Origin: Gammaproteobacteria bacterium
GTDB lineage: Bacteria; Pseudomonadota; Gammaproteobacteria; Pseudomonadales; Azotimanducaceae
Direction of reading: 5' to 3'
Assembly (NCBI GenBank): GCA_026705345.1
Contig: JAPPAV010000045.1
Location: 41,899-105,898 of the forward strand
Length of the DNA stretch: 64,000 nucleotides
The notes beneath the pieces were generated by a model. It saw only the letters and a program-made list of their open reading frames with translations. It was not told where the DNA came from and searched no databases. Below, in pieces: positions 27,927-37,291 of this stretch; the stretch's first letter is position 1; each line of letters starts with the position of its first letter. The position numbers were made by a program, and so were the translations under genes.

Positions 27927-28585
27927 CATGATGCGCAGGCCATCCACGGGATCGTCCGGAGACCGAAAGTCGAGGTTCCCGTTTCGACCACACTGCTGGA
28001 CGCAGTCGCCACCACCGCATGGCGCGACTGCTCCTCGGTGGGGACTGGCAGCGTACAACGACGGGTGCCGTCGAAGGCTATGCACTCCTGTTCCCCATGA
28101 ACGATCTCTTCGAAGAGTTCGTCGGTTTGACCTTGAGGGCTGCCGTAAGCCCACAGCCAGTATACCTACAGCACACGGGTCGCTATGCCCTGGAGGGACA
28201 GCAACGACGCCTGTTCGCCCTACGCCCGGATATCGTCGTGAAGGGCGACTTGGTCATCGACACGAAGTGGAAGGAACTGAAACCCGACGAGCCGCGGCTG
28301 GGTGTGGAACAGACGGATGTCTACCAGATGCTCGCGTACGCCCGCGCGTACGAAGCCAAACGGCTAGTGTTGCTGTATCCGTGGCATGAGGGATTGGCTC
28401 ATCCGGGCGTTATTCGGCGGTGGCGCATCGCCGGGACTTCTACGGCTTTTGACATCGGCACCGTCAATGTCGGTGACCCCCACTCCGTTCGGCTGACGCT
28501 GCGAGAGATCGCGGGAAAGGGCCACGAAACGACGTCCACCAATGGAAGCGTCCCCGAATCTGCAACGGCCATTGGAGCCTTCTAG
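27927..28585 (+). pseudogene. McrC-like nuclease remnant
   Basis: From 28019 a 188-residue frame reads ARLLLGGDWQRTTTGAVEGYA, LFPMNDLFEEFVG, LRPDIVVKGDLVIDTKWKEL and VYQMLAYARAYEAKRL. This is the C-terminal McrC nuclease domain with its PD-(D/E)XK motif (D, D-x-K). Just upstream, in another frame, IHGIVRRPKVEVPVSTTLLD looks like the preceding McrC segment, so there is a small deletion or frameshift near 28010. The N-terminal half and any McrB partner are absent. Probably a decaying fragment of a modified-DNA restriction system. Confidence 0.6.
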
Positions 28586-28587
28586 CC

Positions 28588-29352
28588 CTAGCGCTTCAAG
28601 CGGGCCTCGAGTTCGGCGATCCTCGCCAGCGCGGCTTCGTGGGCCTTGCGCTCTTCACGCCGTTGCCGCAAGGCGTCGTCGCGTTGGCGCAAGACGTCGT
28701 GGAGCGGAGGAATCCGTTCGCCGGTGCGCAGGTCGACGATAGCCATCTCGATGCGGTCGTAGGAGATCTCGGCGTCGAGCACATCGCTCCGGTATACGCC
28801 CGGGCGCGCCGGGGCGACCCGCTCGTAGACGCCGCGGCGGAGCCGGTAGCCGGTAAGCGGATCCCGGAGCCGGCCTAGCGGGTCGACCTGCCAGTACTCG
28901 TGCACGCCGAGGTCGCGGTAAAGCGCCGGCTTGATGTCAACATCCCGGCGCCAGGTCTTCTCCGACAGTCCCTCCACGACGAGGTCCGGTGGCTGGCCTT
29001 CGACCCAGAGCTTGTAGGAGTTCCTGGGGTGCCGGCCCGCGCCAAGCGCGATGGTGACGTCCGGTTCGACCGCCGCAGCCCGGTTGCCCTCTTCGAAGAG
29101 GATCAGGAGGTTCTGCTGGACCATGGCGTCGGGGCGGTCGGCGAGCAGGGCGAACGCCGCATTCCTGAAGTAGTTCAGGACGTCGTCGTGTGCGGTGCTC
29201 TCCGACAACGTTTGATCCTCGAACGGGTAGCCGTCGTCGTCATAGCCGACCGGCGGCCGGGGCCGCCAAAGGGCCTCGGCGTGGATCTTGGACAGCGGCA
29301 CCGGACGGGGCCGTCGGCGCGCCTCTGCCGCGCGTGCGGGGATGTCTTGCAT
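28588..29352 (-). CDS. Uma2 family (DUF820) endonuclease-like protein, second copy
   Basis: The 254-residue protein has the PD-(D/E)XK-type DUF820 core: AVEPDVTIALG, PPDLVVEGLSEKT, DIKPALYRDLGVHEYWQVDP, then a coiled coil to the C terminus (ALARIAELEARLKR). It resembles the copy at 7011 but differs throughout, so it is not a recent duplicate. It converges with the McrC remnant, the ends being two bases apart. The gap 29353-29556 to the right contains no gene I can support. Confidence 0.83.
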   Translation of the reverse strand: MQDIPARAAEARRRPRPVPLSKIHAEALWRPRPPVGYDDDGYPFEDQTLSESTAHDDVLNYFRNAAFALLADRPDAMVQQNLLILFEEGNRAAAVEPDVTIALGAGRHPRNSYKLWVEGQPPDLVVEGLSEKTWRRDVDIKPALYRDLGVHEYWQVDPLGRLRDPLTGYRLRRGVYERVAPARPGVYRSDVLDAEISYDRIEMAIVDLRTGERIPPLHDVLRQRDDALRQRREERKAHEAALARIAELEARLKR

Positions 29353-29556
29353 GGCTGGAATCTACCATAGCGGGTTCCGGTACGGTGATGGCCGGCAACC
29401 ATGAGGCACACGGAACCAGCAGCGTTAGCGATATCCCCCCGACCGCCTGTGCGAAATTCGCCCGACATCAGTCTAGGAGCCCTCTACGCCGGTCTATGGC
29501 ACCGCGACATGGACAACGGAGGCGGGCTACACTCTCCGGGAACGAAAGGAGTCGAC

Positions 29557-30441
29557 ATGGAGACGCTCTCCGAGCAGTCCGGGAGCTTGATGGAAGCGTC
29601 GATCATCTTCGAGTCGTACCTGCCGGACGCGCTCCGTCGCGCGCTCGACTACGCGGGCGACGAGGGATTCGTGGCCTCGCTGCCGCAGTTGCTCCACGCC
29701 CGGGCGAACGCACCCTACGACAACGTCATCTGGAACACCTGGTTCTCCGCGAACACGGAGGAGACGGTCTGCAAGACACCGGCGGGAAACAACGTCATGG
29801 TGACGGTCCACGGGGGTGGAGTCTTCGCTTCGCCGGAGCGTTTCGAGTCTGTCTACCGGTCCAACGTCAATCGTTCCAATCCCGAAGGCTACACGGGCGA
29901 ATATGCCGCCAAGATCTCAGTGCGGGAAGCCCGCGACGTGCTCCGGGGCACACTGTCTGGCGAGGAGATTCCCGTCTACCCGTTCGACGAATTCAAGCGT
30001 GGAATGCGAGATCAGCCAAGACGGTACGCCGTGGTCATGGATTTCGAGACCGCACGGAACTCGACCAGCGGCTACGTTCCATTTGACGACCTCCGGGACG
30101 AGCCGTTGATGATCGTCCGCGCCGGCGGCGTCGAAGCCGCGGTCGCCTACCTCGACAAGGCGCGCGACCGCCACAACACGACAGTGATGGGCAACTGGCA
30201 TCCGTACAAGCGGATCAATCCCGACCTGCCCCAGACCCGGGTGCTGTTCCTCACCGGCAATCGCGACGGAGTGGGCACCGAAGACGACGATGACGAGATC
30301 TACGGGTACGATGCCGATTCGGGCCTCGGCGGCGAGGCCTGCATCCACAACACCAGCATGATCAACGTCGCCCGCTACGTCGCGGTCGCGCCGAGAGACG
30401 CATCAACGAGTGTGCGCGACCTGCCCTTCTCCGTTGCGTGA
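29557..30441 (+). CDS. Unknown-family protein, member 5
   Basis: The 294-residue protein has no leader and keeps all family blocks: LMEASIIFESYLP, EGFVASLPQLLHAR, YDNVIWNTWFSANTEE, VHGGGVFASPERFES, EIPVYPFDEFKRG, LMIVRAGGVEAA, MGNWHPYKRINPDLPQTR, and NVARYVAVAPRD, but ends LPFSVA rather than LDFEL. AAAGGA precedes the ATG at 29557. It stands alone, facing an oligopeptide-type binding protein gene, and is separated from members 3 and 4 by the McrC remnant and a Uma2 gene. Confidence 0.82.
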   Translation: METLSEQSGSLMEASIIFESYLPDALRRALDYAGDEGFVASLPQLLHARANAPYDNVIWNTWFSANTEETVCKTPAGNNVMVTVHGGGVFASPERFESVYRSNVNRSNPEGYTGEYAAKISVREARDVLRGTLSGEEIPVYPFDEFKRGMRDQPRRYAVVMDFETARNSTSGYVPFDDLRDEPLMIVRAGGVEAAVAYLDKARDRHNTTVMGNWHPYKRINPDLPQTRVLFLTGNRDGVGTEDDDDEIYGYDADSGLGGEACIHNTSMINVARYVAVAPRDASTSVRDLPFSVA

Positions 30442-30461
30442 GTGCGCCGCCACCGTCGGAA

Positions 30462-32399
30462 TCACTCCGTTTCCGGCCCCTCGTCGATGTACCAGGTCGC
30501 CGGGTGGTAGGCGAGGGTCCAGCGGTTGTCCGCACCCCAGATCCCCATCGGCGTTACGTTCTTGAGACGCGCCGATACGACCACCGGATGCGGCGCGTTG
30601 CCCACCGTGCCGATCGCCCATAGGTTCTTCGCCGCGGCGGCGAGCAGCGCCTTGGCGGCCTTCGTGCGATGCGCCTCGGTCGTGGCAGTCCGCAACTCGT
30701 CTCCCCAGTATTGGATACCGCGGATGATCTCCGGCGGCCTCTCGCCGAGCTCGCCCCCGGTCTGGTAGTAGCGGGCCCAGTGGTTCCACATGGTCATGTC
30801 CCACCCCGAGCGGTGGGGATAGAACCAGTCGGGCCAAAGCGGGAACAGGATGTCGGTGACTTTGTCCGCATGCCACGCCGTCATTTGCATCTTGTTGGCC
30901 TGGGCGCGCTCGGCTTGAAGCCCTCGCTCGATTGACTTAAGGCGCAGGTCGATGCCGACCTCCCGCCAATAGTTCCGCACCAGCTCCAGGCTGATGCCCT
31001 TGGGTGTCTCGAAGTCGAGGAACTCCAGGGTGATGGTCAGCCGGGATCCGTCCGGATACTCGCGGAGCCCGTCGCCATCCATGTCGTGAAGACCCAGTTC
31101 GTCCAGGAGCTGGCGTGCGTAGTCCGGGTCGTAGCGGATGTGGGTCTGGGCGAAGCGCTTCTCGTACCACCGGCTCGATGGGTGCGCAGTCACCTGGCTC
31201 GGCGTGCCTCGGGCGAAGTAGATCACCGTGTTCATCTGGTCGCGGTCGATGGCGTGGGAGAGCGCTCGCACGAACCGCCGCTCGGACGTACCCCACACGA
31301 GTTCGCGGTACTTGGCATCTGGATGGTTGTAGTTCGGCTGGATGGCCACGTCGGCCACGTGCAGACGGCGCCAGATGTGGACCCTGTTGAGACCCTTCGA
31401 CTCGCCGAGCTTGAGCAGCGGGATGTTCTGGGTCTCCATCGCGAAGGCCGCGAAATCGAGTTGGCCGGTGGCCGCCTGGAAGGTGATCATCTGCGAGTTC
31501 TCGAGCTGGATGGCCGCGTCGATCTCGTCGATGTACGGCAACTGCTGTCCTGCCGGGTCGACCTTGAAGTAGTACGGATTTCGCTCCAGCCGCATCTTGG
31601 TCGGCGTGCGCTGCACCACCTTGTAGGCACGCAGAGTCGGCACTTGGGGGGCGTCCTCGTTGCCCCACCCACGCAGCGCGTCGTACATGGCCATCCACGT
31701 TCCGAAACCCTTCTCCTTCAACACCTCGTCGAGTTCCTCCCGGTCGCGGTACGCGGGGTGGTACTGCTTGAAGAAGTGCATGGGGTCCACGAAGTGGCTG
31801 CCGTAGAAGGCGATGTAGTTGGCGAACAGGGGGTTGGGTTCCGGAAAGACGTACTGGAAGGTCAGATCGTCGATCACCACGAACTCCGCCCCCCGCACGG
31901 ACCGGTTCGTCTGGGGAGACTTCTCGGGATCCAGCCAGATGTGGTTGAGTCGAAACATGAAGTCGTAGGAGGTCAGCGGTGCGCCGTCGGACCACTTGAT
32001 GCCCGGCCGCAGCCGGATAGTCGTGACCCGCCCGTCTTCGCTCAACTCCCAGGACTCGGCGAGATTCGGCAGGACGTTGCGCAGGTCCGCGGAGATCGTC
32101 AGCGCGTGTTCCCAGTTGAAGAACTGCCAGCTATCCCAATGGGTGATACGCGCCCTGCCGCCGTACTTCCCGATGTTCTTGTAGGGGTGACTGACCACCG
32201 GATCGTCCGGGAGTCGCTCCTCCACCGGTGGCAGCTCCCGATCGTCCAGGAACGGACTCTGGGTGAAGCGTGCAATAGCGAGTTCGCTCGCGGTCTTCGG
32301 CGGCGCGAACCACTCGGGTGGCATCGGTGCGACATCCTCTTCGGCAATGCCGACCGCCGCGACCAATGCAGCGCACCCACCGACCCGTCTCAGCTTCAT
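30462..32399 (-). CDS. Oligopeptide/nickel-type ABC substrate-binding protein (SBP_bac_5)
   Basis: The 645-residue protein has the family 5 layout: NVLPNLAESWELSEDGRV, FRLRPGIKWSDG in the IRLRPGIKWSDGAPLT form, TSYDFMFRLNHIW, FALSHAIDRDQMNTV-like (VRALSHAIDRDQMNTV) and QLLDELG. The start at 32399 gives a basic n-region and a weak hydrophobic stretch. Family members bind peptides, nickel, opines or sugars for an ABC importer. No cognate DppB/C permeases are nearby, so it may serve a transporter elsewhere. It follows a PotA-type ATPase in the same direction. Confidence 0.85.
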   Translation of the reverse strand: MKLRRVGGCAALVAAVGIAEEDVAPMPPEWFAPPKTASELAIARFTQSPFLDDRELPPVEERLPDDPVVSHPYKNIGKYGGRARITHWDSWQFFNWEHALTISADLRNVLPNLAESWELSEDGRVTTIRLRPGIKWSDGAPLTSYDFMFRLNHIWLDPEKSPQTNRSVRGAEFVVIDDLTFQYVFPEPNPLFANYIAFYGSHFVDPMHFFKQYHPAYRDREELDEVLKEKGFGTWMAMYDALRGWGNEDAPQVPTLRAYKVVQRTPTKMRLERNPYYFKVDPAGQQLPYIDEIDAAIQLENSQMITFQAATGQLDFAAFAMETQNIPLLKLGESKGLNRVHIWRRLHVADVAIQPNYNHPDAKYRELVWGTSERRFVRALSHAIDRDQMNTVIYFARGTPSQVTAHPSSRWYEKRFAQTHIRYDPDYARQLLDELGLHDMDGDGLREYPDGSRLTITLEFLDFETPKGISLELVRNYWREVGIDLRLKSIERGLQAERAQANKMQMTAWHADKVTDILFPLWPDWFYPHRSGWDMTMWNHWARYYQTGGELGERPPEIIRGIQYWGDELRTATTEAHRTKAAKALLAAAAKNLWAIGTVGNAPHPVVVSARLKNVTPMGIWGADNRWTLAYHPATWYIDEGPETE

Positions 32400-32516
32400 T
32401 CCGGCATCATGGAGACTGGGTCGCAAGGGCGTCAACAACCGCGACGTGGACTGTCAAGACAGGCCGACGACCCCTTCGGTAGCGCGTGTCGAGGAACGGT
32501 TCCGCCCGCGGACCCG

Positions 32517-33623
32517 TCAGCCCGACCTTAGCAACACCACCGCCTGATCCTTGAAGCTGAGCCAGACCGGTTGGTCGGTCGGCACCTGATGCACCGCCGT
32601 CGTTTCCTGGTTCTGCAGCGCGACAGCAACCGGTTGTTCGCGTCCCGATACGCGAACGTGAAAGTGGCTACGATCCCCCAGGTAGACAGCAGGTCCCATG
32701 CGCCCCTCCACCACGTTTGCGCTGTTGCCGGGCGCCTGCGCATGGAACATCAGCTTCTCCGGCCGAATGGCTACGACGACCTCCGTCCCCGGTTCGGGGC
32801 CGTCTGGGACGGCGTGTGCGCGAACCATCCCCAAGGGCCCCGCATCGACGAGCGTCCGACCGCCCTCCAACCCACGAACACGACCGTCGAAGAGGTTCGT
32901 GGTACCAATGAACCCCGCAACGAAACGGGACTTTGGATGTTCGTAGAGACCTGTCGGCGAATCGACTTGCAGCAACCGACCGTCGGCCATCACGGCGATC
33001 CTGTCCGACAGCGTCAACGCCTCCTCCTGGTCGTGGGTGACGAACACGAACGTGATGCCCACCGAGCGTTGCAGGGCCCGGAGTTCGATCTGCATCTGTT
33101 CGCGCAGGTTCTTGTCCAGCGCCCCCAACGGCTCGTCGAGCAGCAGCACCTTGGGTTGCATGACGAGCGCCCGCGCCAAGGCGACCCGCTGACGCTCGCC
33201 GCCCGAGAGTTCCGTTGCGGTGCGGTTGGCGTAGCCCGGTAGCTTGATCAGTGCCAGCATGTCCTCCACCCGACCCTGCATATCCGACTTCGAAAGACCG
33301 GACTTGCGCAACCCGAACGCGATGTTCCGGCCAACGGTCAGGTGCGGGAAGATCGCGTAGTTCTGAAAGACCATGTTGGTGGGACGGCGGTGGGCGGGAA
33401 TCTCGGACATGCGCTGGCCGTCGATGACGATCTCGCCGCTTGTCGGCGCCTCAAACCCGGCAAGCATGCGTAGCAGCGTGGTCTTGCCGCAGCCCGACGG
33501 TCCAAGTACCGAGAAGAACTCGCCCCGTCGGATTGTGAGGTCGACGTCGTCGACTGCGACGACGGAGCCGAAGTGCTTCGACACCCCCCCGATTGAAATG
33601 ATGTCTTGCTCGCTCACGCCCAA
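32517..33623 (-). CDS. PotA-type ABC transporter ATP-binding protein
   Basis: The 368-residue protein has Walker [16 protein letters not shown] near residue 40, the signature [15 protein letters not shown], Walker [13 protein letters not shown], and the H-loop [10 protein letters not shown]. The C-terminal third is a TOBE domain, as in polyamine importers. It is the only such ATPase in the window and could power the fused permease at 21485, about 10 kb away. The TTG at 33623 follows GAGGG at good spacing; GTG 33617 is an alternative. Confidence 0.9.
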   Translation of the reverse strand: MGVSEQDIISIGGVSKHFGSVVAVDDVDLTIRRGEFFSVLGPSGCGKTTLLRMLAGFEAPTSGEIVIDGQRMSEIPAHRRPTNMVFQNYAIFPHLTVGRNIAFGLRKSGLSKSDMQGRVEDMLALIKLPGYANRTATELSGGERQRVALARALVMQPKVLLLDEPLGALDKNLREQMQIELRALQRSVGITFVFVTHDQEEALTLSDRIAVMADGRLLQVDSPTGLYEHPKSRFVAGFIGTTNLFDGRVRGLEGGRTLVDAGPLGMVRAHAVPDGPEPGTEVVVAIRPEKLMFHAQAPGNSANVVEGRMGPAVYLGDRSHFHVRVSGREQPVAVALQNQETTAVHQVPTDQPVWLSFKDQAVVLLRSG

Positions 33624-33734
33624 TCACCATCCCTCGACATCGGGAATGGTTGCACAATCGGCCTATCGCCGCGAACCCGCGCCATCCCGGTGATATTCTC
33701 GGTGGGCCGATACGGCTGGCAAAAGAGCAACCAC

Positions 33735-34607
33735 ATGGCCTTGGTTCAATTGGGCGACGTGACGGTGCAACGCATCGTCGAACACGAGATACCCGTCTAC
33801 CGTCCGTCCGAGTTCTTCGACGAGGCCACACCCGAGGCGGTCGAACCCTACCGTTCGTGGCTCACGCCCAAGGCGCTTTGTCCGCATACCGGCCGCATGG
33901 TCATGCCGGTGCAATCCTACCTAGTCCGGACTCGGCATCATTGCATCCTCATCGATACCTGTGTCGGCTGCCACAAGACGTACGCGGAGCCCTCCGAATG
34001 GCACCAGCGCACGAACGAGGTGTGGCTCGCCAATCTCATGTCCTCCGGCGTGCATCCCGAAGATGTCGACTACGTGTTCTGTACGCATCTGCACTCCGAC
34101 CATTGCGGCTGGAACACCCGTCGGGTCGACGGTATCTGGGTGCCGACCTTTCCGAATGCCAAGTACATCTTTGCCCGGGACGAGTACGTCGCCATGGAGG
34201 AGGAGTACAGCGAGATCTTCGTCGACAATGTCCAGCCCATCGCGGAGGCCAAGCAAGCGGTGTTGGTCGATCTGGACTACGCCCTCGACGACGAGATCTG
34301 GCTGGAACCGACGGTAGGCCACTCCGTGGGCCACGTTGCCATCCACGTGAAGTCCAAAGAGCGTCATGCCGCGATGTGCGGAGACCTCATCCACAGCCCG
34401 CTGCAGCTTGCCGAACCGGGCTGGACGTGCAACTCCGACTACGACCTGGCGGCGTCGGCCAGCACCCGGAGGAAGTTCCTGGCAACGCACTGCGACACCG
34501 ACACGCTCGTGCTGACCGCCCACTTTCCGTCGCCCTCCATGGGCCACATCGTCTCCGCAGGAGACGCTGTCGCCCGGCGAAACGCATACGACTTCAGGTA
34601 TCTCTAG
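33735..34607 (+). CDS. MBL-fold metallo-hydrolase
   Basis: The 290-residue protein has a metallo-beta-lactamase fold with the zinc motif FCTHLHSDHCGWN (H-x-H-x-D-H, near residue 118), then a second His in TVGHSVGHVAIH and the Asp in MCGDLIHSP. A C-terminal TAHFPSPSMGHI supplies the last His. Lactonases and other small-molecule hydrolases share this pattern, and the substrate cannot be told. The ATG at 33735 follows an AAAGAG. The gene faces right from a divergent start next to the ABC ATPase. Confidence 0.88.
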   Translation: MALVQLGDVTVQRIVEHEIPVYRPSEFFDEATPEAVEPYRSWLTPKALCPHTGRMVMPVQSYLVRTRHHCILIDTCVGCHKTYAEPSEWHQRTNEVWLANLMSSGVHPEDVDYVFCTHLHSDHCGWNTRRVDGIWVPTFPNAKYIFARDEYVAMEEEYSEIFVDNVQPIAEAKQAVLVDLDYALDDEIWLEPTVGHSVGHVAIHVKSKERHAAMCGDLIHSPLQLAEPGWTCNSDYDLAASASTRRKFLATHCDTDTLVLTAHFPSPSMGHIVSAGDAVARRNAYDFRYL

Positions 34608-34646
34608 TCCGCCTGCGGTGCCGGTTTAGGGTCTACCACGCGTCCC

Positions 34647-36515
34647 TTGAGTTCCAAAGACGACAACGCCGAGATTGCCTCCCTCGCCTACATGGCGTCG
34701 CATCACTACCGCAGCGGTCGACTGCAGCAGGCCAAGGAGGCGTGTCGCCGCATCCTCGACAAACACCAAAATGCCGAGGCCATCCTGCTGCTGGGCATGA
34801 TCGCCCACGAGCAGCGGGATCTCGAAGCGGCTGTCCGCCACTACGAACGATTCCTTGACCTCAAACCGAATCACGCACGCACCCACTACCATCTGGGTCT
34901 GGCGTTGAACCAGCTGGGCCAGACGGAGGCCGCAGTCAGGCACCTGCGCCGATCGATCTCGGTTTCGGACGAGAATCGCAACGCCCATCTTCAACTCGGC
35001 GACGCCTGCACGAAGCTCGGATGCTGGGACGAAGCGGCCAAGGCCTACGGTCGGGCATTGGATCTCGATCCGGACGACGTCGCCACCACGATCAAACTCG
35101 GCAACACGCTGCTCGCGACCCAACGGTTTGCCGACGCGGTCGAGGTGTACGAGCGAGCCGTCGTCGCGTCTCCCGGAAACGCCCAGTTCCACCGGCACCT
35201 TGGCGCAGTGCTCCACCGGATGGGGCGCACCCAGCGGTCGATCGACGGCTTCGAAGAGGCGCTTCGACTACGTCCCGACTACGCCAAGGCACGCATCGAC
35301 TATGCATTGGTCCTGCGCCAACTGGGTAGGACGAAAGACGCACGGCTTCAGATCCAAGAAGCCATCCGCGCGAACCCCGAAGAGATCGACGGTCACCTCA
35401 GCCTAGCACTGACCCTGAGGCAGGAAGGCAAGGCCGACCTCGCCATTGACCGACTCGAGCAACTGCTGGCAGCCAAGCCCGCCTGCGGTGCCGCGTACCA
35501 TCACATCGCGCTCATCGAACCCACCGCCCGCCTCCGCCCCCGGGTGGAGAAGCTGCTGGCGGATCCCGAGCTACCCAAGGACGACGCCACACACTGCCAC
35601 TTCGCCCTCGGCAATGTCGCCGACGCCAATGGCGCATTCGATCGGGCATTCCACCACTTCCAAACGGCCAACTCGCTCCATCGGCAATCCGTCAGGTACG
35701 ACCCCGAGGGAAACAGCGAGCTCTTCGACAGGCTGAAAACGACCTACTCGAAGAGCTTCATCGAACACAGACGAACGCTCGGCAATCCCTCGACGCTGCC
35801 GGTGTTCATCGTCGGCCTGCCCCGATCCGGGACGACCCTGGTCGAGCAGATCCTCGCAAGCCACGCCTCGATCCACGGTGCCGGCGAGCTCGAGTCCCTG
35901 GCCGGCGTCAATCATTCGCTAACGCGAAGGTTCGCCGCATCGAAACCCGCTCCGGAGTGCATGTCGCTGATCGATTCCCGCTCGGTGGGCGAGTCGTCGG
36001 CGCTCTACCTCGCCGAACTGCGGCTTCGCTCAACCTCGGCAGAACGCGTTGTCGACAAGCTGCCGGGCAATTTCGTCCGCATCGGATTGATCAAGACGCT
36101 GTTCCCCAACGCCTTTGTCGTCCACTGCACCCGTCACCCGCTGGACACTTGCCTATCGCTGTATTGCCACTATTTCCAAGCGTTGGCCTGCTCCTTCGAC
36201 CTCCGCGAGCTCGGTCGGTACTTCATCGACTACCGTCGGCTGATGGCGCATTGGGACGATGTATTCCCCGGTGGGATCTTCGCGGTGCGATACGAGGAAC
36301 TCGTTGCCGAACCGGAGCGGATCGGCAGGGGGCTGGTCGAGTATCTCGACCTCGAATGGGACGACCGGTGTCTCAAGTTCCACGAGAACGAAAGGAGCGT
36401 CATGAGTCCCAGCAACCTCCAGGTCAGACGGCCCCTCTACAGCACGTCGATTGGCCGCTGGCGGCACTACGAGAAACACCTGGGACCGCTGATGGAGATC
36501 CTAGACGACTCCTGA
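34647..36515 (+). CDS. TPR-repeat sulfotransferase (copy 2)
   Basis: The 622-residue protein has TPR repeats over residues about 5-330, followed by a sulfotransferase domain with the PAPS loop VFIVGLPRSGTTLVEQIL near residue 385. The later VDKLPGNFVRIGLIKTLFPNA and CTRHPLDTCLSLY are the 3'-phosphate region. It matches the gene at 12015 in architecture and motifs but differs through the TPRs. TTG start, with no ATG upstream in frame; Met16 is an alternative. It ends one base before the converging Asp/Asn hydroxylase gene. Confidence 0.88.
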   Translation: MSSKDDNAEIASLAYMASHHYRSGRLQQAKEACRRILDKHQNAEAILLLGMIAHEQRDLEAAVRHYERFLDLKPNHARTHYHLGLALNQLGQTEAAVRHLRRSISVSDENRNAHLQLGDACTKLGCWDEAAKAYGRALDLDPDDVATTIKLGNTLLATQRFADAVEVYERAVVASPGNAQFHRHLGAVLHRMGRTQRSIDGFEEALRLRPDYAKARIDYALVLRQLGRTKDARLQIQEAIRANPEEIDGHLSLALTLRQEGKADLAIDRLEQLLAAKPACGAAYHHIALIEPTARLRPRVEKLLADPELPKDDATHCHFALGNVADANGAFDRAFHHFQTANSLHRQSVRYDPEGNSELFDRLKTTYSKSFIEHRRTLGNPSTLPVFIVGLPRSGTTLVEQILASHASIHGAGELESLAGVNHSLTRRFAASKPAPECMSLIDSRSVGESSALYLAELRLRSTSAERVVDKLPGNFVRIGLIKTLFPNAFVVHCTRHPLDTCLSLYCHYFQALACSFDLRELGRYFIDYRRLMAHWDDVFPGGIFAVRYEELVAEPERIGRGLVEYLDLEWDDRCLKFHENERSVMSPSNLQVRRPLYSTSIGRWRHYEKHLGPLMEILDDS

Positions 36516-37175
36516 TCACAGCGGGTGGTTCGCCGGCGCCTGCGTCCTGCCCGGTTGAGGCGGATATGCCAAGGGTCCCGGCGGAATGTAGTCGAAGATG
36601 AACGTGATCCGTTCTTCCGTGCCCTTGTTCGCGACGCTGTGCTGCTTCTGGTTGTTGACCTCGTAGGCTTGCCCGACGTCCAACTGGTACGGGCGACCGT
36701 CGATGGTGAACCAGACCCGGTGATTCGTCGTGATCGGCACGTGGATACGGTGCCCGCATCGAAAAGACGCGTGCACATCTGCGTGCGTCTTGATCTTGCC
36801 TCCAGGGAGCAGCTTGGCCGCCATGGCACGGATGACCTCACCGCCCTGGGGATAGTGTGTCTTGATGACCTCCTGCATCAACGGCACGGCAACGTCCGAC
36901 AGACGATCCCATCCGGGCCCCTGATGTATAGCGGGTTTGGGCCAGTTCGAACCGTCCGTGAACACCAGAACGATGGATCGGGTCTGGTCGTGGTGATGGT
37001 AGGTCTGCTGACGGTATCGGGACTCGAGCCAAGCCGCTTCCTCCTGCGCGAGCACGGCTTCGCACAAGGCCCGCGAGTCGACTTCGCCGAGTTCCCGAAG
37101 TGGTACGTCGATGTCCATGTTGGCCAATATGAAACGACCGGTTGGGACTCTACCCAACGGCGTGTTGATTGTCAT
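36516..37175 (-). CDS. Aspartyl/asparaginyl beta-hydroxylase family protein
   Basis: The 219-residue 2-oxoglutarate/iron oxygenase-like domain has the metal motif in IKTHADVHASFRCGHRIHVPI (first His in THADVH, others following), then VWFTIDGRPYQLDVGQAYEVNN and KQHSVANKG carrying the distal His. Family members hydroxylate Asp/Asn in proteins or modify lipids and small molecules. It converges with a TPR-sulfotransferase gene, and enzymes of this family often accompany TPR-sulfotransferases, so joint modification of a target is possible but unproven. Confidence 0.82.
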   Translation of the reverse strand: MTINTPLGRVPTGRFILANMDIDVPLRELGEVDSRALCEAVLAQEEAAWLESRYRQQTYHHHDQTRSIVLVFTDGSNWPKPAIHQGPGWDRLSDVAVPLMQEVIKTHYPQGGEVIRAMAAKLLPGGKIKTHADVHASFRCGHRIHVPITTNHRVWFTIDGRPYQLDVGQAYEVNNQKQHSVANKGTEERITFIFDYIPPGPLAYPPQPGRTQAPANHPL

Positions 37176-37291
37176 TCAGGCGACAACTAAGGTTCCGGTT
37201 GGTTCGTTTCACAAACGCCGGACCGATGCCAACACCAGGGTTATACATTATTGGACATTTCTAGACCCTCAAAGGACCTCCCGGTCGCCAA

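Noticed and set aside
31086..32531. A long open frame on the + strand over the oligopeptide-binding-protein gene
   Set aside because: Low-complexity composition, no motifs, complement of a clear coding gene.
37195..37291. Full promoter before the DMGDH-like gene
   Set aside because: A TATACA box exists, but no matching -35 box at proper spacing.
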